A DNA stretch of 11,602 bases from an uncultured Bacilli bacterium (GTDB taxonomy: Bacteria > Bacillota_I > Bacilli_A > RF39 > UBA660), in contig CALVYX010000023.1 in NCBI GenBank assembly GCA_944372315.1, positions 1-11,602 on the forward strand, in the 5' to 3' direction. This document shows, piece by piece, positions 6,847-11,602 of the stretch; position 1 is the stretch's first letter; each line of letters starts with the position of its first letter. The position numbers and the translations under genes are program-made. A model generated the notes under the pieces. It worked only from the letters and a program-made list of their open reading frames with translations. It ran no database searches and was not told the DNA's origin.

Positions 6847-6891
6847 TGATCAAAGAATTATTTTCTGCTATACTTTATATTAGAATAGGAG
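6846..6891 (+). promoter_or_regulatory. Promoter and RBS of the membrane protein / rnhB unit
   Basis: TTGATC (6846-6851), 17-bp spacer, TATACT (6869-6874) preceded by TGC. Transcription should start near 6881. AGGAG (6887-6891) is eight bases before ATG 6900. This rules out the in-frame TTG at 6843, which lies in the promoter itself. Confidence 0.72.
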
Positions 6892-6899
6892 ATGTTAGA

Positions 6900-7523
6900 A
6901 TGAAGAAAAAAGAATCTAAAAAATATACGTTTAATTATTTTTTGGATATAGTATCAGATGCTTTTATTACTGTTATAAAAAAACTTAATAAATTTTTAAC
7001 GGATAAGAAAAAGGGAGTAGTAGTAAAAGTCATTGTTAGATTTATATGTTGTTTATTGTTAATTTCTATTTTAGGTATTCCTTTCTTTGTTTTAGGAAAT
7101 ATAGGAGAAGGAATAATCTATTTATGTGGTACTACTTTCAAAGAAGGATTAATAGTTATTTGGAAAAATTTAGTTCAATATGCATACATATTATTTACTT
7201 TAGTAATATTATTTAAAGTAATTTATAATATGTCTAAAAGAAAAGAATTTAGTTTAGAAATTAATGGGTCTAAACAAATAGGTAATAATTTATATTATGC
7301 TGTACAAGTATTCTTAAAAATCATTATTGTGATTTCTATTATTCCAATTATTTTATTTGAAATATTATTATTTGCATCTCTTGGAATGTTAATAGCATTT
7401 ATCACTCATGGAATTTATTTCTTTGGGCCTTTCCTAATAATCATAGGATTAATTATTATGGTGTCTACTATTTTATCTTATATTTTTAATTCTACTGTTA
7501 TTGAAAAAGGGGGATCTAAATAA
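6900..7523 (+). CDS. Polytopic membrane protein of unknown function
   Basis: A 207-aa protein that I do not recognise. A Lys-rich cytoplasmic N-terminus of about 40 residues is followed by about five membrane segments: roughly 44-77 as one or two spans (VIVRFICCLLLISILGIPFF and the next stretch), then LVQYAYILFTLVILF, the long IIIVISIIPIILFEILLF region, and GPFLIIIGLIIMVSTILSYIF near the C-terminus. There is no charged motif suggesting an enzyme. ATG 6900 is chosen because of the AGGAG site and the promoter just upstream. Its TAA overlaps the ATG of the next gene by one base (TAATG), which points to translational coupling and a joint function of the two products, perhaps sensing or envelope maintenance. 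Confidence 0.82.
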   Translation: MKKKESKKYTFNYFLDIVSDAFITVIKKLNKFLTDKKKGVVVKVIVRFICCLLLISILGIPFFVLGNIGEGIIYLCGTTFKEGLIVIWKNLVQYAYILFTLVILFKVIYNMSKRKEFSLEINGSKQIGNNLYYAVQVFLKIIIVISIIPIILFEILLFASLGMLIAFITHGIYFFGPFLIIIGLIIMVSTILSYIFNSTVIEKGGSK

Positions 7524-8041
7524 TGAGAAACCATTTATTAATGTTATTTGTAGGTTTAGCTGTTTTCTTAATAGGAATTGCTTGGTTTTATTTAGAAACA
7601 ATTAATTTTGATATTGATAAGAATTTAACTAATAATTTTGAAATGAAGCAAGAAGTTTTAGAATATGAAGTAACAGATGATGAAACTTTTAGAATTACTA
7701 ATTTTAATACCAACAAAAATATGAATTTATATATTGATAACTCTTTGTCTAATGAAGTTAGAATAGTAGTTGTATATCCAGATATTATGCGAGTAAAAAG
7801 TAAATATTATACAATTGATGAAAAAGATTTAGTAAGAATTAATATAGAAAATAACTTAATTATGGACTTTGATACATTAAATGATTTATATGACTTGGGA
7901 ATTATTAGTCTAAAAAATAAAACTCTTTACAATTATAGTTTATTAAAATATTCAGAAGTAAGAGTTTTTGTAAATGAAAATTATAAAGAAAATATTGAAT
8001 TCGTTGGAACAAATGGTGAAGCATATAATCCAATTAGATAA
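7523..8041 (+). CDS. Membrane-anchored extracytoplasmic protein, unknown function
   Basis: A 172-aa protein with an N-terminal hydrophobic anchor at about residues 5-24 (LLMLFVGLAVFLIGIAWFY) and an Asn/Asp-rich, beta-strand-like remainder that should lie outside the membrane. The alternating strand pattern (FRITNF, NLYIDN, VRIVVVYP) is vaguely like DUF4097 'adhesin' beta-helix proteins, which often pair with small membrane proteins, but no motif proves it. AAAGGGGGA just upstream and the one-base overlap with the previous stop indicate coupled translation. The 3' end overlaps the start region of rnhB. Confidence 0.78.
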   Translation: MRNHLLMLFVGLAVFLIGIAWFYLETINFDIDKNLTNNFEMKQEVLEYEVTDDETFRITNFNTNKNMNLYIDNSLSNEVRIVVVYPDIMRVKSKYYTIDEKDLVRINIENNLIMDFDTLNDLYDLGIISLKNKTLYNYSLLKYSEVRVFVNENYKENIEFVGTNGEAYNPIR

Positions 8042-8648
8042 TATAGATAACAAAAAATACGAAAAAGAATTATATGACCAAGGAATAAATTATATTGCTG
8101 GTGTTGATGAAGTAGGACGTGGTCCTTTAGTGGGACCAGTGGTAACCGCATGTGTTGTATTACCTAAAGATTTTAAGTTAGATGGATTAACCGATTCTAA
8201 AAAATTAAGTGCTAAAAAAAGAGAAGAATTTTTTGATATAATTATGGATAAAGCTTTGGGAGTAGGAATTGGAATTAAAAGTGAAGATGTAATTGACGAA
8301 GTTAATATTTATGAAGCTACTAAACTAGCTATGTATGAAGCGATTAATAAATGCCCATGTAAGATTGAACATGTTTTAATTGACGCTATGAAATTAGAAA
8401 ATTTAGAGTTCCCTTCTACATCGATTATTAAAGGTGATTTAAAAAGCATTACTATTTCAGCTGCTAGTGTAGTAGCAAAAGTAACAAGAGATAGAATGTT
8501 AGATGAATTAGATGAGAAGTACCCAATGTATGACTTTAAACATAACAAAGGATATCCTACGAAAAAGCATGTAGAAGCAATTGCAAAATATGGAATTATA
8601 AAAGAACATAGAAAAACTTTTAAACCTGTAAGTGATTATGTAAAATAA
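8013..8648 (+). CDS. rnhB: Ribonuclease HII
   Basis: Cytosolic endonuclease that cuts RNA in RNA-DNA hybrids and starts removal of single ribonucleotides from DNA. It is 211 aa from ATG 8013. The four catalytic acids are visible: Asp32 and Glu33 in GVDEVGRGPLVGP, Asp124 in LIDA and Asp142 in IIKGD. SKKLSAKKRE (62-71), SITISAASVVAKVTRDR (145-161) and KGYPTKKHVEAI are family signatures. The start is uncertain: ATG 8013 has a weak GGAA site and overlaps the previous gene by 29 bases, while ATG 7974 in the same frame has no Shine-Dalgarno and would overlap by 68. Expression probably depends on the two upstream membrane-protein genes through overlap. A terminator follows. Confidence 0.95.
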   Translation: MVKHIIQLDNIDNKKYEKELYDQGINYIAGVDEVGRGPLVGPVVTACVVLPKDFKLDGLTDSKKLSAKKREEFFDIIMDKALGVGIGIKSEDVIDEVNIYEATKLAMYEAINKCPCKIEHVLIDAMKLENLEFPSTSIIKGDLKSITISAASVVAKVTRDRMLDELDEKYPMYDFKHNKGYPTKKHVEAIAKYGIIKEHRKTFKPVSDYVK

Positions 8649-8654
8649 AATGTT

Positions 8655-8679
8655 AAGATAGTGTAAACTATCTTTTTCT
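8655..8679 (+). terminator. Intrinsic terminator after rnhB
   Basis: An 8-bp stem AAGATAGT (8655-8662) with ACTATCTT (8667-8674), GTAA tetraloop, and a T-run to 8677. Unlike its neighbours this one starts after the stop codon. Confidence 0.85.
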
Positions 8680-8712
8680 GTGTAAAGTATTAATATTGTT
8701 TCATGTAAAATA

Positions 8713-8763
8713 TTGCTAAATCCGCTATCTGAATATATAAGGGTTTTGAAAAATATCGGAGGG
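8713..8763 (+). promoter_or_regulatory. Promoter and RBS of the first surface-protein gene
   Basis: TTGCTA (8713-8718), 17-bp spacer, TATAAG (8736-8741). GGAGGG (8758-8763) lies four bases before ATG 8768. Confidence 0.6.
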
Positions 8764-8767
8764 TATT

Positions 8768-9241
8768 ATGTATCGAAGTAAGAAGAGGTTAATAATAGGA
8801 ATCATGTGTATAGTAGTAGTACTAATGGTAGTAGTATATGCAGCATTTAATACAAGATTAATGATCAATGGAACAGGAAATATAACTAGTACTTGGAATA
8901 TAGAGATAACTTCTATTACTAGTAATATTACAGGAAGTGCTTATAATATAACAGAGCCATCCTATAATGGAACCGGTGCAACTTTTAATGCAGGACTAAT
9001 TAAACCAGGAGATAAAATTGAATATAATATAACCGTAGTTAATCATGGAAGTATCGATGCTATTATTAATGAAGTACAGGCAGAAACTAAAGGAAGTAGT
9101 GTAATCCTATATTTACTAGAAGGAATACAAAATCAAGAGAGACTAGCAAGTAAAGGTAGTAAGACCCGTATTAACTTAAAATTTAATGTTGCAATTACCC
9201 AAGAAGATGGAACTAATTCTAATCCCTATGTTAGTATTTAA
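8768..9241 (+). CDS. Membrane-anchored TasA/camelysin-like surface protein
   Basis: A 157-aa secreted or anchored protein. Residues 1-7 are basic and residues 8-26 hydrophobic, ending in VVVYAAFNT. The rest is beta-rich with few acidic residues, starting with a G-T-G-N-I...W-N-I segment. NAGLIKPGDKIEYNITVVNHGSIDAI (about residues 75-100) matches the pattern of TasA/CalY proteins, where an LKPGDK strand leads into N-N-G-S-L, and also of DUF11-like beta-sandwiches. TasA forms extracellular biofilm fibres in Bacillus; such a role here is inference, and no SipW-like peptidase is present in the window. The C-terminus (NPYVSI) is short, ending right at a terminator, so mild truncation is possible. 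It is paralogous in layout to the gene at 11060, with the IS between them. Confidence 0.78.
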   Translation: MYRSKKRLIIGIMCIVVVLMVVVYAAFNTRLMINGTGNITSTWNIEITSITSNITGSAYNITEPSYNGTGATFNAGLIKPGDKIEYNITVVNHGSIDAIINEVQAETKGSSVILYLLEGIQNQERLASKGSKTRINLKFNVAITQEDGTNSNPYVSI

Positions 9242-9264
9242 AGTAACTAAAAGTTGCTTTTTTT
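9240..9264 (+). terminator. Intrinsic terminator after the first surface-protein gene
   Basis: A 9-bp stem AAAGTAACT (9240-9248) with AGTTGCTTT (9252-9260), including one G-U pair, then a run of seven T (9258-9264). Two bases of the TAA stop are in the stem. A close copy recurs at 10973-11000. Confidence 0.85.
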
Positions 9265-9270
9265 GTTATG

Positions 9271-9302
9271 CGTTAAATTAAGAGATAACTTCTCGTTTAA
9301 CG
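9271..9302. repeat. Imperfect hairpin in the surface-gene/IS spacer
   Basis: CGTTAAA (9271-9277) pairs with TTTAACG (9296-9302); inside, GAGA (9282-9285) pairs with TCTC (9291-9294). It contains the first copy of the TAACTTCYCR motif (9286-9295). Confidence 0.6.
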
Positions 9303-9436
9303 AAAAAAGTAGTTTTCATTAGAAAGTTCCCATTTTATGGGGACTTTTTTGATAAAATACTTGCAAAAATAAGAAAAAATGATAGAATTTATAGTGATTT
9401 AAGCGAAATTATTGCATTCAAAAGGAACGAGAAGTT
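9287..9436. repeat. Inverted repeat AACTTCTCGTT / AACGAGAAGTT
   Basis: Perfect 11-bp arms at 9287-9297 and 9426-9436 bound a 150-bp non-coding segment holding the orphan terminator. No gene is seen between 9265 and 9505; besides these structures the stretch is plain AT-rich sequence. The arms are two of five copies of the motif discussed in the findings. It may be a decayed mobile element or part of a repeated spacer family. Confidence 0.5.
9323..9350 (+). terminator. Second strong intrinsic terminator in the spacer, no gene before it
   Basis: An 11-bp stem AAAGTTCCCAT (9323-9333) with ATGGGGACTTT (9337-9347), one G-U pair, TTT loop, then T-run to 9350. No open frame ends here, so it either backs up the terminator at 9240 or ends a small untranslated RNA that includes the hairpin at 9271-9302. 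Confidence 0.72.
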
Positions 9437-9490
9437 TGAAAAAAATTTTTGGATAGAGGTAACTTCCCGCATATTTTTGAAAAAATAGTA

Positions 9491-10750
9491 TGTATTTTGG
9501 CTTGAAATTGTATTTTGACTAGATTATTTTTTTAATAATCTGTATGAAAGATCGATGTCGTCATAATCGATCTTTTTAATATTTAATTTATTAATATTAT
9601 CTTTTCCAAGAAAAGGTAAGGCATAATCATAAGGTGAAATATTATTTAGAGATAATCTTGGAACAGAATTGATGTGTGATGCAATTTTAAAACAATCATC
9701 TTGAGAAATAGAAGCAAAAGAAGTTCCTTTAGGAAGGATGTATCTAATAAATTCATGATTCTTTTCTAAAGAACCTTTTTGCCAAGAGCAATTAGGATCA
9801 CAGAAAAACACAGAACATAATTTTTCTCCAGTATTAAAATCGATTTCAATACTTTCAGGATCAGCAAATTCTGTTCCGTTATCAGTAAGAATTACTTCAA
9901 ACAATCTTTTAAATTCATCAACACCCAAAATTTGTTTCAAATGGTTAAATATTTTGGTGACATAAACAGATTTTTTGTAAGGCATTAAATAGATAAGCAT
10001 AAAATTAAATTGTCTAAATAAGAGTGTTAAGAAACAATTGCCACCTTTACCGCCTTGAGTACCAATAACAGTATCCATTTCAACAATAGAACAATTTGGA
10101 TGATATTCAAGATAATCTTTAAAGTCAGAATAAAAACGACCGACTCTAATAGAAGTATCAACTTTTTCTTTGTGATAATCATATTCTTTTTTTAATTTCC
10201 ATTTAACCTTACGTTGTAAATCAAGATTTCTAACATTTAAGATACCTAAATCAATATATTTATAAAAAGTGGTTTTAGAAAAAGGCAATAATTCTGGATG
10301 AGAAATATAAACTTGATTTACAGAATGATTTTTATAAATCATCAAAGGAGAGATAACATCATTAATAGAAGCAATTTGTTCTTTTGTAATGTTTAAATGT
10401 TCTCTTTGAGAGATTAAAGTTTGTTTGTATTCATTATAAGCAATATGGGCATTGTAAGAATATTTTTGTTTTTTACAATGATTAAAATTATCACAAGAAT
10501 TGCAAACATAAGGTGGTTTAGATTCAAAACAACAAGGTCTTTTGTCAGAAGCAGTACCTCTTAAAAATCTATGATTTAGAACTTCTTTAGAAATAGTAGT
10601 TCTATCTTTGCCAAGACGATTAGCAATTTTAGTAAAATTTAATTTATGATTTAAAAATTCTTCAATAACACATCTATCTTCAAAAGATAAATGCCTGTAT
10701 TTTTTGACTTTCATATATAAAACTCCCTTCAAATAAGCCAAAATACAATT
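9491..10750 (-). mobile_element. IS30-family insertion sequence
   Basis: A complete transposase is bracketed by inverted repeats. The right end AGCCAAAATACAATT (10736-10750) matches, inverted, AATTGTATTTTGACT (9506-9520) at 14 of 15 positions. A second left copy, TGTATTTTGGCTT (9491-9503), matches AAGCCAAAATACA (10735-10747) perfectly over 13 bases. If the inner copy is the real end, the IS is about 1,245 bp and the flanking dinucleotide GA (9504-9505 and 10751-10752) could be a 2-bp target duplication, as IS30 makes; two bases may match by chance. About 1.25 kb is usual for the family. Confidence 0.75.
9524..10714 (-). CDS. IS30-family transposase (intact DDE)
   Basis: A 396-aa DDE transposase that cuts and joins the IS ends. 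An N-terminal helix-turn-helix of the HTH_38 type spans about residues 7-45 (HLSFEDRCVIEEFL, then ANRLGKDRTTISKEV). A Cys-rich segment (Cys61, Cys62, Cys71, Cys74, Cys80) may bind zinc, as in related IS30 members. The catalytic triad is Asp214 (VEMDTVIG), Asp278 (LTDNGTEF) and Glu317 (QKGSLEKNHEFIR), with the typical spacing and the downstream YILPKGTSF string. There is no frameshift, so the copy may be active. ATG 10714 is preferred over the in-frame TTG at 10741 because AAGGGAGT (10729-10722) sits seven bases upstream and the TTG lies inside the inverted repeat. Confidence 0.95.
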   Translation of the reverse strand: MKVKKYRHLSFEDRCVIEEFLNHKLNFTKIANRLGKDRTTISKEVLNHRFLRGTASDKRPCCFESKPPYVCNSCDNFNHCKKQKYSYNAHIAYNEYKQTLISQREHLNITKEQIASINDVISPLMIYKNHSVNQVYISHPELLPFSKTTFYKYIDLGILNVRNLDLQRKVKWKLKKEYDYHKEKVDTSIRVGRFYSDFKDYLEYHPNCSIVEMDTVIGTQGGKGGNCFLTLLFRQFNFMLIYLMPYKKSVYVTKIFNHLKQILGVDEFKRLFEVILTDNGTEFADPESIEIDFNTGEKLCSVFFCDPNCSWQKGSLEKNHEFIRYILPKGTSFASISQDDCFKIASHINSVPRLSLNNISPYDYALPFLGKDNINKLNIKKIDYDDIDLSYRLLKK

Positions 10751-10754
10751 GAAT

Positions 10755-10783
10755 ATTATAATTATTAATTAAAATAATAACAA
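10755..10783 (-). promoter_or_regulatory. Promoter reading into the transposase
   Basis: On the minus strand, TTGTTA (10783-10778), 17-bp spacer, TATAAT (10760-10755). Transcription would begin near 10748, leaving a 34-base leader with the Shine-Dalgarno. It lies just outside the inverted repeat that seems to mark the IS end. Confidence 0.6.
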
Positions 10784-10825
10784 ATAAAGACAAGCTTTAT
10801 TTACTAAAACTATTATAAATAAATA

Positions 10826-10882
10826 AAAAATAAATCAAGGACAAGACAAGTTAGTTATCAAACTAATCCTTGATTTATTTTT
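10826..10882. repeat. Long stem-loop with 16-bp perfect outer stem
   Basis: The arms 10826-10841 and 10867-10882 pair perfectly over 16 bp. Inside are a 9-nt one-sided bulge CAAGACAAG and a 6-bp inner stem TTAGTT/AACTAA (10851-10856, 10861-10866) with ATCA loop. A- and T-rich arm ends make it a possible bidirectional terminator. It lies in the gene-free stretch between the IS and the second surface gene (10751-11026), and no gene ends at it in plus orientation. Confidence 0.7.
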
Positions 10883-10898
10883 ATATTTTCCCCTAGAA

Positions 10899-10925
10899 AG
10901 TTCAGAAGTAACTTCTCGTCGAACT
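10899..10925. repeat. Hairpin carrying a TAACTTCTCG motif copy
   Basis: AGTTC (10899-10903) pairs with GAACT (10921-10925), and AGAAG (10904-10908) with CTTCT (10912-10916), loop TAA, with CGTC bulged on the 3' side. The inverted motif copy TGGGAAGTTA follows at 10931-10940. Confidence 0.5.
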
Positions 10926-10949
10926 CAAAGTGGGAAGTTAAGTAAATAA

Positions 10950-10975
10950 TTTACATTGTAGAAAACAGATGTAAA
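10950..10975. repeat. Hairpin overlapping the orphan terminator
   Basis: TTTACAT (10950-10956) pairs with ATGTAAA (10969-10975), 12-nt loop. The right arm shares three bases with the left arm of the terminator that starts at 10973, so the two folds partly compete. Confidence 0.45.
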
Positions 10976-11000
10976 GTAACTAGAAAATAGTTGCTTTTTT
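10973..11000 (+). terminator. Orphan intrinsic terminator, copy of the one at 9240
   Basis: A 10-bp stem AAAGTAACTA (10973-10982) with TAGTTGCTTT (10988-10997), one G-U pair, GAAAA loop, T-run to 11000. It matches the terminator after the first surface gene (AAAGTAACT and AGTTGCTTT identical) but no coding sequence ends here. Confidence 0.82.
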
Positions 11001-11002
11001 AT

Positions 11003-11050
11003 TTGTAATTATTTAGTAATATAGGATATAATAAGTATAGAATAATGGAG
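11003..11050 (+). promoter_or_regulatory. Promoter and RBS of the second surface-protein gene
   Basis: TTGTAA (11003-11008), 18-bp spacer, perfect TATAAT (11027-11032); start near 11039. TGGAG (11046-11050) is nine bases before ATG 11060, which supports that start over the in-frame ATG at 11045, where no Shine-Dalgarno is present. Confidence 0.65.
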
Positions 11051-11059
11051 TTGGTAACA

Positions 11060-11602
11060 ATGAGAAAAATAAAAAGATTCATTACTAAAAGAAGAATCAT
11101 GGTGTTATCGCTATGCTTAGTGGTATTTGTCATGAGTCTAGGGTATGCTGCCTTAAGTCAATATATAGAACTAGACGGAATAGCAAGTATTGATAGAAGT
11201 TGGATAGTAAAGGTAACAAAGGTAACCAATACGGTAACGAATAGTGCTACTAGTACTAGTAGTAACTATGTAAGTAATACAGTAACCTTAAATGCTAACT
11301 TACCAACGTCAAGTTCTACCATCACTTATACTATTACTTTATCTAATCAAGGGAATATTCCAGCCAAATTAAATGACATTGAAATAATTGAAGATGAAAA
11401 CAGTAATATTACTTATGAGATTAGTGGAGTAGAAGAAGAAGTAACGACCTTAGCCCCAGGAGAGACCAATACAGCCAAAGTAACAATTAAATATAAAAGT
11501 GGAGTAACGAATATCAGTGAAACGAAAAAAGAATTCATGTTAACGTTTATTTATGTAGAAAATAGTGGGACTACCGGAGGAAATCCTAGAGACTCTACTT
11601 AG
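11060..11602 (+). CDS. Membrane-anchored TasA/DUF11-like surface protein
   Basis: A 180-aa protein with a very basic N-terminus (MRKIKRFITKRR), a hydrophobic segment at about residues 14-31, then GYAALSQ. The mature part is beta-rich and Thr/Asn/Ser-rich, with an I-D-R-S-W-I-V-K-V strand pair and a Ser/Thr-rich linker. TITYTITLSNQGNIPAKL (about residues 88-105) and LAPGETNTAKVTIKY are strings typical of DUF11-like or TasA-like immunoglobulin-type beta-sandwiches. It shares architecture with the protein at 8768 (basic head, YAA end of the hydrophobic helix, G.A.I/..W strand, N-x-G-x-I/P turn), so the two are likely paralogs. The end GGNPRDST carries no sortase motif, so anchoring would be by the N-terminal helix or absent after cleavage. 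It ends exactly at the window edge. Confidence 0.78.
   Translation: MRKIKRFITKRRIMVLSLCLVVFVMSLGYAALSQYIELDGIASIDRSWIVKVTKVTNTVTNSATSTSSNYVSNTVTLNANLPTSSSTITYTITLSNQGNIPAKLNDIEIIEDENSNITYEISGVEEEVTTLAPGETNTAKVTIKYKSGVTNISETKKEFMLTFIYVENSGTTGGNPRDST

Noticed and set aside
6843..6899. TTG start for the polytopic membrane protein
   Set aside because: It lies in the -35 region of the gene's own promoter; ATG 6900 has AGGAG at the right distance.
7974..8012. Upstream ATG for rnhB
   Set aside because: No Shine-Dalgarno, larger overlap with the previous gene, and the extra residues are not part of the RNase HII core.
8309..8548. Minus-strand open frame of 79 codons
   Set aside because: Antisense to the catalytic core of rnhB; the composition reflects the complement of a real gene and no start signal is visible.
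9521..9541. Hairpin AGATTATT/AATAATCT as terminator of the transposase
   Set aside because: It spans the stop codon but lacks a T-run after it on the minus strand, so intrinsic termination is not supported.
10883..10946. Short plus-strand open frame reading FPLESSEVTSRRTQSGKLSK
   Set aside because: No start codon or RBS, covers the hairpin motif, and shows no likeness to the surface proteins.
9240..11000. CRISPR array, because of repeated short motifs near the IS
   Set aside because: The motif copies vary in orientation and spacing, with no regular repeat-spacer unit and no cas gene.
279..11602. Mycoplasma genetic code (TGA as Trp)
   Set aside because: Trp codons in conserved positions of glyS, ldh and the SDR gene are TGG, and all conserved genes are full length without reading TGA. 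No gene here happens to use TGA as stop, but with so few AT-rich genes that is unremarkable.

Overview
The window is AT-rich bacterial DNA using the standard code: Trp is read from TGG, and every complete gene ends in TAA or TAG. The gene set fits the low-GC Bacillota/Mollicutes-like lineages (RF39-type uncultured gut Bacilli are my best guess). It includes a homodimeric-type glycyl-tRNA synthetase behind a T-box, an FBP-type L-lactate dehydrogenase, an AI-2E-family permease, RNase HII, strong Shine-Dalgarno sites and short intrinsic terminators. The lineage is inferred from gene content and composition; there is no rRNA to check it.

Layout. 1-278 carries no convincing gene. 279-1319 is an extended-SDR NAD(P)-dependent reductase/epimerase. 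It converges on a minus-strand ldh gene (1332-2246), and the two share one bidirectional terminator that contains both stop codons. A divergent promoter region (2247-2380) then starts a plus-strand run: a single-pass membrane protein (2381-3106), a small acidic DUF1292-like protein (3120-3359), a glycine-type T-box leader (about 3395-3530), an unrecognised 256-aa protein (3534-4304) and glyS (4319-5686). Next come an AI-2E-family permease (5751-6824) and a three-gene unit of a polytopic membrane protein, a membrane-anchored extracytoplasmic protein and rnhB (6900-8648).

The right third (8768-11602) looks accessory. Two membrane-anchored TasA/camelysin-like surface proteins (8768-9241 and 11060-11602) flank an intact IS30-family transposase on the minus strand (9524-10714). 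The spacers on both sides of the IS are unusually rich in hairpins. They share a short motif, TAACTTCYCR, in five copies, and the terminator that follows the first surface gene recurs as an orphan before the second.

The most interesting signal is the T-box. Its Stem I region is only about 35 nt. The tRNA-binding bulge (UGGA) matches the U73 discriminator of tRNA-Gly. Its 3' half can pair either in the T-box antisequestrator or with the Shine-Dalgarno site of the downstream gene. That predicts a short-Stem-I, translation-controlling glycine T-box in a low-GC Gram-positive-type genome, acting directly on a gene of unknown function placed just ahead of glyS.
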